From contig NC_087070.1 in NCBI RefSeq assembly GCF_963678635.1, positions 16,773,318-16,837,317 of the forward strand: DNA of 64,000 nucleotides. The letters run 5' to 3'. The first letter of the stretch is position 1, and every line of letters begins with the position of its first letter. This stretch comes from Symsagittifera roscoffensis (lineage: Eukaryota > Xenacoelomorpha > Acoela > Convolutidae). Positions 9,386-20,898 of the stretch are shown here, piece after piece. Below the pieces are notes generated by a model. That model was not told where the DNA came from. It saw only the letters and a list, made by a program, of their open reading frames with translations, and ran no database searches. The position numbers and the translations under genes are program-made.

Positions 9386-11414
9386 TTAATATTCTAGATT
9401 GTGGAATGAATGTTTTGTAGTTTTTACTTGCTTGATTTCTAGGTCGTGATGATTCTCTATGTTCTGATTTTTCTACTTGTTCTTGTGGTAGAATTTTTCT
9501 ATCATTTTCCTGTTTTTTCTTTCTTTTTGAGGTATTTTTGGGTCTGCTGTTTTTGTATTGTTTTGAGTTGTGGTTTGTTTTTGATTTTGTTTTTTATGAT
9601 GAACGTTGTGTTGTTCATCTATTTCTTTTTCTGTATGTGAATGATTGTGAATAATTTTTAAATCTGTGAAAGAATACAATTGAGTTAATTCGCGTAGCGC
9701 GTACTCTTTTGGGTAATACGGGCAATAGATTGTTACGATGTTGAACAATTTCCTTTTGATTCGAGTCTGTGAGTTTATACGTTACGTCAGTGGGTTTGGC
9801 AATTATTTGGTATGGTCTTTTTCGAAGGGGTTGTAATTTTTTAGAAATTCTTTTTTGTGTATTAAAGTTAGGTATTAAAACAAATGTTCCAATTTTTAAA
9901 TCTGTGGCTGGTGTAAAGCGTGACTTAATTTGTTTGTTAATGTTTTGCCTTTGTAACAATTTCTTTGTTACTTTTTGGTAAATTTCATTGTGTTTTTTAT
10001 CTGTATTTAAAATCCATTCGATGTGTGTGCCGGAGGCTAATTTAAGAATTTGTGGGTAATGAAAATGATCTTCATCATGTGTGTGTAAAGGTAGGTTATA
10101 ACAAATTGAGTCTTTATTTGGTTGGCAATAACCTTGTGCATTTTTATGGGAATTTGCTGTAAACATAATTGGTTTACGTGGCTTTTGATTAAAAACCATT
10201 TCGTATGGTGACATTCCTAGAGTTGTCGTGATTTGTGAATTATATGCTAAGGGAAATAATTTTACATCTGCTAACCATTTTGTGTATTTTGTATCATTTC
10301 CATTTATGATGCATCTGAGATATTCTTGTAGTGAACAGTTCATACCTTCGACTAAACCGTTTGTCCAAGGTGCATGAGATGTACGTGGTTTATGTTTGAT
10401 GTTATATAAGTGGCATAGTGTGATGGGTTCATTATTTATGAATTCTGTACCGTTGTCTGTAACTAAGATTTCGGGTAATCCGAATTTGGCTATTCAATGT
10501 TCATAAAGCGTCGTGTAGGCATTATAAGCGTTACAATGTGGTACTGGGTTGAGTGCTGCTACATAATGTGTAAATGCGTCAACAATTACCATAATGTAGG
10601 AGTTTCCTTCAGAGGATGGTGAAATTGGTCCTTTTGTATCGAATGAAATGTGATGGTTAAAATATAAACTTTTTCCTTTAAAATCTTGTTTTCGTGCTAT
10701 TTGTTTTTGATTTGGGTAAGGTTTGTTTAATTGACATACTATACAATCATTGCATAATAGGTTTATCCAAATTGGTGCATTTGGGAAATAAAAATTTTGT
10801 GTGAAGTTTGAGTATGTTTTCTCTGATCCGGAGTGTCCTTTAGTTTTTTGTGTAAGTGAGATGTTAAAAGCTATTAATATCATACTTAAAGGAAGACAGG
10901 GAACTTTAGAATCGTTTAATTGATATTCTAAAAGATCTGTTTTTTCATTAATTGCTGTGTTATTAAATTTTCGGAAATATCGGAGGAGTGTTTTATTTCC
11001 TAAAATTGTGGTGTCTGCTTTTACGGGTTTAGTTTTGTTTTTATGCCATGATTTTAATTGTTTAACTACTGGGTCGAGATTTTGATGTTGTTTTAAGAGT
11101 TCAAGTGTAATTTTATCTGTTGGGGGGAGAAAAATATTTTCAATTATTAGTTTTGATAGGGGAATTGTATCAAGTGGGTCATGGAGGTCAAAAATTTGAT
11201 TTATTGTGTATTTTGAATCATTTGCTTGCGGTCCTGATAAATTTACTTTATCGATTAAATTTTCTTTTTGAATTAATGGAAAAAGATTTTTTTTATGCGA
11301 GTGGTGTTTTGTTCTTTTTTGTTGAGTGGTATTTTTTATCCATTGTGAGTATGGAATTGGTTTGAAAGTTGATGTTCCTAGTAAATCAACTTCGTAGTGA
11401 TTATTTTGGCAATC
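9386..11414 (-). pseudogene. pol: Pol: integrase (zinc-binding, DDE core, GPY/F-like C-terminus)
   Basis: The frame is open from 11,414 to a TGA at 10,494-10,496, then continues in frame for most of the rest. The N-terminal extension leads to a zinc-binding region with H at GHSG and CIVC. The first His, present in R2 as SHTSNAKRH, is Leu here. The catalytic triad is D in SFDTKG (codon 10,640-10,638), D in VTDNG (10,457-10,455) and E in GLVEGMN (10,349-10,347). The 35-residue D-to-E spacing is typical of retroviral integrases. The TGA replaces the Trp codon seen in R2. A GPY/F-like module (RKRPYQIIAKPTDVTYKL) and a Lys/Asn/Gln-rich tail follow, with a frameshift near 9,740. The gene ends with TAA at 9,386-9,388. 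Confidence 0.9.
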
Positions 11415-11488
11415 TAAGTAAAGTGGAAAATGTTGTAGGTTATTTATCTGTGATTAATCAATGTCAGTTTTTACTGCATATTTGCATT

Positions 11489-12093
11489 CTAGTCGGGGTG
11501 ATGTTTCATCTTTTGCGAGATGAAATTAATAATTTTTGGTATTTCAACTGTAGTTTTTCGTGTGAGTAATTCAGGTGGCGTATTTCGACTTAATGTATCT
11601 GGTAACGCAAGATTTTTTCCTGCTGTCCAACTTATATGTAAGTTTAAAAATTTCATTAGAATTAGTTGAAATCTATAAACTCTATGATTTGAATTTGACT
11701 TTTGTGTAAAGAGAAAAATAATTGGTTTATGATCATTGAATAGAACTGTTGGGTGTTTTGATCCAAGTATCAGAAATTCATATTCTGTAAGTGTATAAAG
11801 TATAGCTGTACATTCTCTCATTAGAGTTGAGAGTCCTAGCTCTGCTTGAGTGAATAATCGTGAATTTGCTGATATAAGGTTCATTTTATTTGTACCACTA
11901 TGTGATTGTAGCAATGCTGCGCCGATGCCAAAATTTGAAGCATCGCACATTGCATAGAATGGTTGATTTGGGCCTGGAATTGTATTTGAAATTTGTTCAG
12001 TTAAAATTTTTTAATTTCTTCAAATCGTGTTTGATGTTCAGTGGTCCATTCAAAGTTATTTTGTTGTCTGAGGATATTATAGAAGGGTCTTAA
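11489..12093 (-). pseudogene. pol: Pol: RNase H domain
   Basis: This carries the Ty3/Gypsy RNase H signature CDASNFGIGAALLQ (starting at about 11,947), then STLMREC with the catalytic Glu, then FNDHKP with the second Asp (TDHKP in R2). It ends in a WTAGKNLALPDTLSR motif that normally closes the domain. It hydrolyses the RNA strand of the RNA-DNA hybrid during reverse transcription. A one-base frameshift near 12,010 separates it from the RT connection, and another at about 11,400 separates it from the integrase frame. Confidence 0.9.
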
Positions 12094-13210
12094 TTATAAT
12101 TGCATTTTATAAACATATTTACATAAGAAATTTAACATTCCAAGGAATTCTTGGATTTTCTTTTTATTTGTTGGTGGCTGAAGTTTTTGAATAGCATCAA
12201 TGCGTGATTTTAATGGAGTGATAGTGTTTTGTTCAATATTATGTCCTAAAATTTTAACTCGTGTTAGAAAGAAGTGTGATTTATCGGGAGCGGCTTTCAG
12301 ATTTTCGTTCTGAAGTATTTGATGATACTGTTCTAAAACTGTAAACGTTTCTTCTTTGGTTTGTGATTGCATAAAAACATCGTCTAAAAAAGTGATTGCT
12401 TTTTTCATGAGTATCAGTGGTCTAAAAATTTTACTCATTAGGCTGAAAAAGCTGCTGCTCCTATGGATGTTCCATAGAATAAGCGATTAATTTCATATTG
12501 TTGATTTCCAATAACAAATTGTGTTAAACGTCGTGATTGTTCATCTAGTGTCGTTTGGTTGTATGCACTATTCATATCTGCGGTTGTGAAGTATTGTCCA
12601 TTTATCTTTGTCAAGATAACTTGTATTGGTTCAATAGGCCAATTACATTTTGATTCATCAATTAGTGAATTGAGACATCTAGCGTCTAAAACTATTTTTA
12701 GTGATTCGCCTTTTGCTAGAATGATAAAAGGAGTGATAAAAGTGTCACCTTTTGGTTGTTCTTCCTTATTTACTGGTGAGATAATTTTGTAATGTTCTAA
12801 GATGTCAAGTAATCTATTTACTTTGTCGTGTAAGTGAATTGGTACTTTACTAGCTCTTTGTTTTTGAAAACTGCGTCGGGTTTTAACGGGAGATCTAGTG
12901 ATGAACTGATTTTTCCAACGTCAAATTTTGATGTTGCGTAGACTGTTGGATATTTTAACAGTTGCTTTGCTAATTTACCAAATTCGGTTTGTGTAATTTG
13001 TGAATGTTCAAAATTAAACATTGTTAAAAAATTTTGTTGTTTTTTTGTGTAATTTGTTATATTGAATGTTGGTTTAAGATTTGGTGTTTTTGTGAAGTAA
13101 TCTGTGTTTCTTTTTTCATTACTTATTATGTTATTTATGGATAATTCTTCGTCAAGAATTGTGGATTGGCAAATATGTAATAATTGGAGTATATTATTAA
13201 CGCGGTAGGC
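12094..13210 (-). pseudogene. pol: Pol: reverse transcriptase
   Basis: Fragments in at least three frames match the uninterrupted RT of R2. The N-terminal part from ATG 13,021 includes LPLKPDAVFK. The fingers include LKIVLDARCLNSLID. The first catalytic Asp is in TADMNSAYNQ (about 12,590-12,560). The active-site box is FLDD (12,390-12,379), where R2 has the canonical YLDD. The thumb region includes FFLTRVKILGH. Frameshifts occur at about 12,830 and 12,440, and stops at 12,094. It copied the element RNA into DNA; it is inactive here. Confidence 0.9.
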
Positions 13211-13564
13211 TACTTCATTTATAAGTGAAATTGTAGCATTTGTTTCACAAGTCCTTAGGGTAATGTTACTTGATATGGTGTATTGTTATACACGTGTAAC
13301 GAAATGATGTCGGAATTCGTGTTTTTCAAATATTATGGATGAGATCGTGATTTTTGAAAATTTGTGAATAGGTTTAAATTCGAAGTCTGACATAAAAAGT
13401 TGTTGTTTATTTTGACTTTTATCATCGAACTTGTATCAGTGAACTTGTTTCATTGAAAAATTATATATATTTCCTGATAGTGGCTTCAGGTGTTTCTGTT
13501 GTTGATTGTAAATTGGGTAAAATTTTGAGAAGAATGGTGGTTGTTTGTTTAATCTTTGGAAGAA

Positions 13565-13950
13565 TTATAGGGCTGTATTTTTTGTTTTTGTGTACTTATC
13601 TTTGATTAGTATTTTACTATTTAAGATATTGATTGTTGTTATATATTTAGATATAAATGGTATGCCAATGATATCGTGCTTAATATCAGTAATATGAAAT
13701 ATTTGTTTAAACGGTTTGTTTAAAATTTTTTTTGTTCCATTGTTCTCGTGGGGAGAAGGAATAATTGATTTTTTCCACAATTTACTAACGTTGATCCTTG
13801 TGCTGTTGCTAGTTTACTAGAGGTTGCAAGTGGCGTTAATTTTGGATGTAATGTTTTGATTTCATTCCTTGTGGGAATATTAATTATATTTGATTCTGCT
13901 CCTGAATCAATTAAAAAATCAATTTCAAGATCTGGTGGTTGAAATTCTTT
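13565..13950 (-). pseudogene. pro: Aspartic protease, with decayed linker to RT
   Basis: The retropepsin active site DSGA (codons 13,908-13,897) lies in the context IDFLIDSGAESNIIN, preceded by PPDLE. The flap/C-terminal part IIGIPFISKY (about 13,680) is the usual hydrophobic closing strand. A frameshift at about 13,740 splits the two parts. The domain follows the Gag tail and precedes RT, as in Ty3/Gypsy. The stretch 13,211-13,564 has only short homologous fragments with R2 (linker between protease and RT). Confidence 0.85.
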
Positions 13951-14133
13951 GTTTCTTGGGCTTTCTAAGAGAAATGATTTTGTCCAAATATTTTCTCTTG
14001 GTTGTTCTTTTTGTATATTTCAATTGAAAAATCAATTTCAAGATCTGGTGGTTGAAATTCTTTGTTTCTTGGGCTTTCTAAGAGAAATGGAATTGTCCAA
14101 ATATTTTCTCTGGGTTGTTCTTTTTGTATATTT
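13916..14133 (-). repeat. 105-bp direct repeat at the gag/protease junction
   Basis: 13,916-14,020 and 14,029-14,133 are nearly identical, separated by 8 bp. The net gain is 113 bp, not a multiple of three, so the duplication throws the frame off just before the DSGA motif. The repeated part encodes the segment running up to PPDLEIDF. R2 has one copy. Confidence 0.9.
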
Positions 14134-14146
14134 TGATAAATATGTT

Positions 14147-17100
14147 TTGTGTTTGAGCATTGTATTTCATCTTTTTCATCGGGTTCAATTACCGTGTTAA
14201 TTTTGTTTACTTCTTGTGTAGTTTGTGTAGTATCACTGGGTCCAATATAGTAATTGTGAAGGAGTTCCAATTGATTTTCATATATATGTGAAGTAAAAGG
14301 TTGTTCATATATGATAGGTTCATAGTCGTTTTCGACTGTTATCATATTTACAGAGATGGTATTTTCTGTATCACTTTCTGTATCTGACGATTCACAATTT
14401 ATATGATTTAGTTGTAGTTCGTTACTTCCTGTGTCATCAATACCTGGGGGGTCTGATGTTGTTTCTTCATTTGTCTGCACTTGATTAATGTGTCTTTGAT
14501 GTTTTGGTGTGCTACTTCTGTATCGATGTTTAGAATCATGGTAATGGTTAATATTCCTGTGTGGTGACTGGCAATAATTTCTGTATCGATTATTGTAACT
14601 TGAGTTTCGGTTTTGTGAATTATTTCGTGATCTGTTTTGATAATTATCGTTTGATCTGTGATAGTTTGATCTATTATATGAATTATTTCTTGATCGATTA
14701 TTCGGGTAATTCTGATTTCAATTGTTTGAATAACTTCTATTTCTATTATGTGAATAGTTTCTATTTCTGTTGTATGATGAGTTTCGTGATTGGTTATTGG
14801 AATAGTGTCTATTCCTTGGGTTTGATTGGGAACTGGATCCGGAAACACATTGTGTTGAATTGGAGCTTGATCGTGAATAGTTATTTTGGTTATTTTGGCT
14901 ATTCGATCGAATATATATATTTTGTGAAGAATTTCGTGTATTTCTTCGTTCGGGTGATCTACCTCTATAATTTGAGTTATATGGTGATTGATTCCTTGTG
15001 TAATTTGTGTTGTTCGGAAGTGGTTTTCCTTAACTGTTATTACTATATATATTTTTGTTTGGTGGATTTTTGTCTTTTTTCATGTATTGATAGAACGATT
15101 TATTTGGTTCTTTATGCTTTTGAGGTTTATTCTGATTGTCTTGTTGTTTTTTTCTACATTCGGAAATACTGTGTCCGTATCGTCGGCAATAATTACACCA
15201 TTTTTTAAAAGATGGTTTGCCTTTAAAGTTTGGATGTTTTTCGTAGATGTTTAGTATTTCAGTGATTTTTTCAATCAGGTCTGTGTCTGATTCCTGTATG
15301 TTATTTATATGTGTAGTGTTTTTTTCAATTCGGTTAACATATTGTAGTTTTAGATTTTCTGTTTCTTCGAGTTTCATTGTGATTTCTGCTTGTTCTAGTT
15401 TAATACTATTTTTCGAAAATCTAAATCTGGTTCTCGAATTGAGGAAGGAGGAGATGCTCTCTTTTTTATAGCTATTTTCCTTAATTGAGGAGTTAAGGTC
15501 ATCATTAAAATTTCTGTCAATTTATATGATTTAGTTGTAGTTCGTTACTTCCTGTGTCATCAATACCTGGGGGGTCTGCTGTTGTTTCTTCATTTGTCTG
15601 CACTTGATTAATGTGTCTTTGATGTTTTGGTGTGCTACTTCTGTATCGATGTTTAGAATCATGGTAATGGTTAATATTCCTGTGTGGTGACTGGCAATAA
15701 TTTCTGTATCGATTATTGTAACTTGAGATTCGATTTTGTGAATTATTTTGTGATCTGTTTTGATAATTATCGTTTGATCTGTGATAGTTTGATCTATTAT
15801 ATGAATTATTTCTTGATCGATTATTCGGGTAATTCTGATTTCAATTGTTTGAATAACTTCTATTTCTATCATGTGAATAGTTTCTATTTCTGTTGTATGA
15901 TGAGTTTCGTGATTGATTATTGGAATAGTTTCTATTCTTTGGGTTTGATTGGGAACTGGATCCGGAAACACATTGTGTTGAATTGGAATTTGATCGTGAA
16001 TAGTTATTTTGGTTATTTTGGCTATTCGATCGATTATATCTATTTTGTGAAGAATTTCGTGTATTTCTTCGTTCGGGTGATCTACCTCTATAATTTGAGT
16101 TATATGGTGATTGATTCCTTGTGTAATTTGTGTTGTTCGGAAGTGGTTTTCCTTAACTGTTATTACTATATATATTTTTGTTTGGTAGATTTTTGTCTTT
16201 TTTCATGTATTGATAGAACGATTTATTTGGTTCTTTATGCTTTTGAGGTTTATTCTGATTGTCTTGTTGTTTTTTTCTACATTCGGAAATACTGTGTCCG
16301 TATCGTCGGCAATAATTACACCATTTTTTAAAAGATGGTTTGCCTTTAAAGTTTGGATGTTTTTCGTAGATTTTTAGTATTTCAGTGATTTTTTCAATCA
16401 GGTCTGTGTCTGATTCCTGTATGTTATTTATATGTGTAGTGTTTTTTTCAATTCGGTTAACATATTGTAGTTTTAGATTTTCTGTTTCTTCGAGTTTCAT
16501 TGTGATTTCTGCTTGTTCTAGTTTAATACTATTTTTCGAAAATCTAAATCTGGTTCTCGAATTGAGGAAGGATGAGATGCTCTCTTTTTTATAGCTATTT
16601 TCCTTAATTGAGGAGTTAAGGTCATCATTAAAATTTTTGTCATTTTTGTGTTTTTGTAATCATGTGTATTAAGTGAATGTGCTTTTCGAACTAGTGTTTC
16701 GATTGGTACTGCTAATTGTTTAATTGTTCCGTTTGGTAATCTGCGGATTTCGTTGCATTAAACTCTTTGATGTTGTTTGTTTCTTTCAGAATCAAACATT
16801 TTTGAAAATTCTTGTGTGAATCTTTTCCAGTCTGATTTTATTTCTATAGGTAATACTGGAAAACATTTTTGAGCTGCGCCATCTAGGGTTGTTTGTATTA
16901 GTGCTGTACATCTATGTATCCAGTTTTGATGTAGTGGTGTATTAATTGGTTTGGGTCCTATACTTAAAATTAAATTTGCTGTTACTGCATTTAGATAATC
17001 TTCTACAGAATATTCAGGGTCTGTTCCTGTGAATACCATCAGTGGTTTATTGGATGTTATTGATGATCCACCCATGAGGTATGGATTCATTGTCATTTGT

Positions 17101-18795
17101 AGTGATTCTGCGGCATTTGGCATTTGTGAAAAATTTGAAAGTTGATTTTTTGTTATTTCGTGTTGCTGAAGGTAATACGGAAGCGGAATTTCATTTTGCA
17201 TTTGAGTTGGTTGATAAGAAGGCATTAACATTGGGTTTTGCGGTTGTATTGGTTGAAAAGATTGTGTGTTAAATGGGTTTTGTATATGCATTTGTTGTGG
17301 ATTTTGTATATCTGTTGGGTTTTGTGGGTAAATTTTTATATTTTGAGATGGTTGAGATTGTCGCGGTCTCTGTGTGCAATATTCTTTAGTATATGGTGCA
17401 AAAATATCTGGTTGGTGATAATCATCTTCATCAGATGATAAATTTTTTGTATTATATGGTGTATGTTGTTTATTTTTATTTTGTTGAAAAAATGGGTAAT
17501 TTTCACTATAATCCTGTGTAGGTTGTGGATTATCTGGAAAATTTACTGAATTGGTCGATGTTTTTGGAAGATTCCAATAATGGGATCATACGTGATTTAA
17601 ATTTTGTGTGTTTTTTCGGGGAGGTTGGTTTGTTCTTGGTTTGTGAGCATAATTATAATTGTGTTCTGCAAAGGTATTTCTTGTGAAAGGTTTTCGTGTT
17701 TTTGACGGTATTGTCATTGGTCTATACGTTTGATAATCCATTTGTGAATATTTTGGAGCAACCGAAGGTTTAACGGTTGATTGTAAGGTTACTTGGGTTA
17801 GTGATGTATTTGTATTTCTTGGTGTTGCCAGATTGGGGTGAATTGGTGAAATACTTTGTTGTGTAGTTGTTGTTGTTTGGACGATTTCTTCATTTATGAA
17901 GTGTGATGGTGTTTGAATATCTTGTTGTGTAAGATTTCTGGTTCCATTGAGGTTTTCATTATGTATGACGGTCGAATTTAAACTGTTATTTCGTGTATCA
18001 GGTAAAAATGTATTATAATTCAATGGTGTTTCATCAATGGTTAATGGTTTTGCTTTTACATAATCTCTGTGATAAGATATTGTACTTATTGCTTGACTTG
18101 AGATAGCTTGTGGGATATTTTTAAATGCATGATGAGACCATTCAGGGACCCAAACGTAGTCTGATTGTTCTGAAAGAACAGTGTCGTCATTTGTATTTTG
18201 AGGTCTAAAATAAAATCTTTTGTAAATCATGTTTAGTGTGTTGTGAAATATCATCTTTAGTGAAATTTTCGCGAATTATATGTAGAAATGTTGAAAATAC
18301 TGTGATTTCATTTCGTAATTTTGTATGTCTGGATGTTTCAGTTGGTGATATATTTTGAAGTTCTGTTTTTTCTAATATAGATGTATAACTATATATTATT
18401 GCAAAAACTTCGTTAGTGAATATGGAGTTTGCTCTTTGTGAATTATAATATTGTATGCTTTTGATTTTTTCTATGAATACTTTTGAAAATTCTAATTCAA
18501 TATCGTCTGTTTGAATTACATATTTACGATGGGCTGTATTTGGTGTGCTGAATTCTATGGTGTAGATTCCATATTGTTGTGTGAGATTACATATATCTTT
18601 CAAATAATGTTCAATAATTTGTCTTTTGATTTTTACATCTGGGAATTCTTGTTTGCATGGACTGATTCCTGGTTCAAACAAGTTTACGAGTAAGTTCTTG
18701 CAAAAATTATGTTGTCCTCTGTCATCGAGTGAATCTATAAGAAAGGGAAAAACTGCTTCGTTATCTGGACTATCGTCACTTCGAGTGTGGCTCAT
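14147..18795 (-). pseudogene. gag: gag polyprotein gene
   Basis: ATG at 18,795 (MSHTRSDDSPDNEAV) overlaps ORF1. The N-terminal domain of about 200 residues (matrix-like position) ends in a frameshift with a small deletion near 18,220; R2 reads straight through here. A Q/P/N-rich linker contains an in-frame TGA at 17,586. The capsid-type domain (about 17,100-16,760) has FTGTDPEYSVEDYLNAV and a W..F...F pattern typical of retrotransposon Gag. It is followed by TAA, then a coiled-coil-like Glu/Lys stretch. The CCHC knuckle CNYCRRYGHSISEC is at 16,320-16,279 and again at 15,197-15,156 because of a tandem duplication. The tail is made of Asn/Arg/Ser/Tyr repeats (for example NRSRNNSYNRSN), likely nucleic-acid binding, followed by an acidic stretch. 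Confidence 0.88.
14396..16641 (-). repeat. 1,123-bp tandem duplication inside gag
   Basis: 15,519-16,641 and 14,396-15,518 are nearly identical head-to-tail units with constant offset 1,123. Each carries the Glu-rich stretch, zinc knuckle and N/R/S-rich tail. 1,123 is not divisible by three, so the second unit is out of frame with the first. Confidence 0.95.
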
Positions 18796-19273
18796 TTTTT
18801 CGTTTGATGATTGTTAATATATAACTATCGATGTGTCTAATTGGTTGACTCCAATTTTACAAATGTACTGGTTTGTGTTTATATTGCTTTTTTATTCTTC
18901 TTTTTCCTTTTTTTGATGAAATTGAAGTTGTTTCTGAGTCGGAAAAATATAATTGATCATGGATGGGACAATTTTTATCTATTGATTCTTTTAATTTGTA
19001 TAGTTCGTCTAAACTGCTGGCTTCTGATTCAGAAAAGGCGTTTCTATTTTTTGAAAACCTTTTTCGTGTGATTTGTCTTTGTTTGTTTATAATTTTTCTT
19101 TTTATGGTTTGTCGTTTTGTTCTAATGTATCCAACTGTTTGTGTATGTGGTGTGATTACAAGATCGTAGTTTTTGTTATCTATTTCACAGTTGTGTAGAA
19201 CGATTGTTTGTTTATTTCCTAATTTTTTGAATGACTTAAGGTTTAGGATGAGGGATGCAAGAAGTTGTTAGTT
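18776..19273 (-). pseudogene. ORF1, basic protein upstream of gag (L copy, no ATG, one nonsense codon)
   Basis: The frame is open from 19,273 and matches R2 ORF1 along most of its length. Matching parts include IVLHNCEI, TPHTQTVGYIRTKRQT, RQITRKRFSK, YFSDSETTS and GKRR. It overlaps the gag start and ends in TGA at 18,776 exactly as in R2. The codon aligned with the R2 start is AAG, there is no Met in the frame, and a TAA occurs at about 18,855. It is therefore a decayed version. The long shared Arg/Lys-rich core suggests RNA binding, but this is inference. Confidence 0.75.
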
Positions 19274-19340
19274 ATTTCTATTTCCTTAGACTGTTAGTCC
19301 TTACGATTTTTTGGTTAGCTTAACCTGGTTTTTTTTGTTC

Positions 19341-19850
19341 AGGGTTGGAGAGAAAAGTATATCGATTCCGAAGAATGATTTTTTACTTTCTCGTGGCTAG
19401 TCTAAGCTAAGGTGTTAACTTACTTAATCTTACTAAGGGGTAGTGGTTGTGTTCAAGGGTTGGAGAATAGTAAATCGATCCACAAGGTTCAGGTATAATT
19501 AGAACGCAAGTAGTTCGTTAGATACTATTTTAAACTTACTAAGTCTAAGATCTATCCCGGGTCTGGTAAGAGCAGGGTTCAAGTGAAGGTTGAATAACCG
19601 AAGTTCTTCACTGTTTATCTTAATTTGAATGGTTAGTTTTATTGGAAAATTTCTATTAGTCCTGGGACTTTTGGAAAGGTTGGATAGTGAATCGACGTTT
19701 GAGGTCGTTAGACACTTGCTAAGTGGGTGGGGGAGAACAAAATTGTTCTGTTTGATCCAAGAATAAGCCTCGATGATCAGATTTTAAATTTAATGAGATA
19801 GAAATTTTATTAAGATCCAAGGATAACCCTTGATGATCTGATTTTTAAAA
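19341..19850 (-). promoter_or_regulatory. Leader with recurring motifs, element L
   Basis: On the minus strand a motif like ATCGATTTACTATTCTCCAA followed by CCCTT occurs three times in degenerate form (19,341-19,366, 19,455-19,479, 19,675-19,695). A second motif (TCATCRAGG.TTATYCTTGGATC) occurs twice, about 60 bp apart (19,754 and 19,814). Both sets are kept at matching places in R2, so they are old features of the leader. Possible roles are packaging, primer binding or transcription control; none is shown. Confidence 0.55.
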
Positions 19851-20164
19851 TTAAGTGAATTCAAGTTTAAAATGGTTTAAATTTATTTTTTAAAAAGATT
19901 TAGTTTTTCAATGATATTAGTGAGCTTATGATTGCTGTTATGATTAGGTGATGAAGCTGGAACAACAGGATGATTTATGATTACTAACAATTTATTGTCA
20001 TGCTTCTAAATTTTATTTTTCTTTTCAATAGATATTTTTCAAATATGTTTTATATAATACTGCAGAAATTAAGAAAACGATCTGAGAACTTTTTATCAAT
20101 CGTTATTGTACATTAATAATTTTGTTTAGCGCCTGAAATGATCATGAATATTTACTTCAAAATT

Positions 20165-20398
20165 TTATGTTTGTAAATGAAAATCTAAATTCATTGCTAA
20201 TAAGATTCTAAATACAAAAGTTTGTGTTGGCTTTTGCCGTACAATCATAAAACTAAACGGTAAGTTTCTACTTAGTCGTATGTCGTCTCTTGTCCGAGGT
20301 CTTCTTCCAATTCCGGGTAGTTCTAGTATCGTTCGGAATATCGGCTCTGATCTATTGAGTCGTAGAGACATTTCAATTAAATTATTATCGTATAACAT
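20165..20398 (-). other. Short conserved frame inside the LTR (L)
   Basis: An ATG-started frame of 77 codons on the element's sense strand contains SLRLNRSEP, ELPGIGRRPRTR and IVRQKPTQ. The same frame is open in R2 (about 51,738-51,916) with matching residues. It could be a small exon or simply strong DNA conservation of a regulatory block. Confidence 0.3.
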
Positions 20399-20752
20399 TT
20401 TGAAAATGTTTTGTCTAATTTCTAATCTGTATTTGGTTAGTTCTAAACTATTAAGGTCTTATTCGAGACTTATGGTCGTACCAGATGAGTTAGGAACGAT
20501 GTGGTTAACTCATAGAGTAATTTCGGATAGGGTACACCGTCTGCTCGTCACGCTATCTTATTTTCGGCTGGATAGATTCGTACAACTTCTTAGTCTAATA
20601 GCGATCCTAATCTTACTCTTATACTTACTAGTCTCAGGGTGTTTAACTAGTCTCTGCTAGGCTCAATAGATCTAGGGTATACTGGTTTATTGCGGCTGCT
20701 GAAGTTCTTTTGGAGAGTCAACTAATTTCTAAGTTAAATTCAAATCTCTCTG

Positions 20753-20780
20753 GTGCTGAAATTACAAGTAATTTCAGCAC
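20753..20780. promoter_or_regulatory. 28-bp near-perfect palindrome in the LTR (L)
   Basis: Arms GTGCTGAAATTAC and GTAATTTCAGCAC are exact complements around AA. The R2 LTR keeps the same palindrome with one arm mismatch. A candidate factor-binding site or RNA hairpin near the LTR start. Confidence 0.75.
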
Positions 20781-20898
20781 TTACAAATAAGTGGGTTGTT
20801 AGTTAGATGGATAATGATTGGTTAATATTAAATATTTTTCAGTGGTAAAATATCCAATTTATCCAATTATAAAATGTAGTTTAGATCAGGTTCCACGG

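Larger units (their letters stand above)
1..20895 (-). mobile_element. Element L: Ty3/Gypsy-type LTR retroelement with envelope genes (3' end off-window)
   Basis: Read on the minus strand, the order is 5' LTR, leader, basic ORF1, gag with a CCHC knuckle, DSGA protease, RT with an FLDD box, RNase H, D,D(35)E integrase, then envelope-type ORFs. PR-RT-RH-INT order is that of Ty3/Gypsy and retroviruses (Ty1/Copia has INT before RT). The 5' edge is placed at 20,895 because the sequence reading TGGAACC from there aligns with the start of element R2 at 51,259. Homology outside it turns into a different repeat. No 3' LTR or primer-binding site could be identified; the 3' LTR must lie left of base 1. 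Many stops, frameshifts and duplications make it non-functional. Confidence 0.93.
19860..20895 (-). repeat. 5' LTR of element L (outer edge defined, inner edge not)
   Basis: The outer edge at 20,895 (TG start) is fixed by alignment with R2 at 51,259. Similarity runs inward through an AT-rich start, a conserved palindrome and a conserved GC-richer block (about 20,400-20,165). Without the 3' LTR the inner boundary cannot be set, and I found no convincing primer-binding site. Confidence 0.6.

Noticed and set aside
14408-14848. Frame with Ile/Glu/Thr repeats (also 15,531-15,971 and 56,094-56,576)
   Set aside because: It is the shifted frame of the Asn/Arg/Ser/Tyr-rich Gag tail. The N/R/S frame is continuous with the knuckle and acidic stretch in both elements.
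14561-15208. 215-codon Tyr/Phe/Cys-rich frame on the plus strand (also 15,684-16,331)
   Set aside because: Antisense of gag; composition is the complement of the Asn/Arg/Ser repeats.
20280-20660. 126-codon plus-strand frame in the LTR
   Set aside because: Antisense to the element, no independent support; the sense-strand frame is better conserved.
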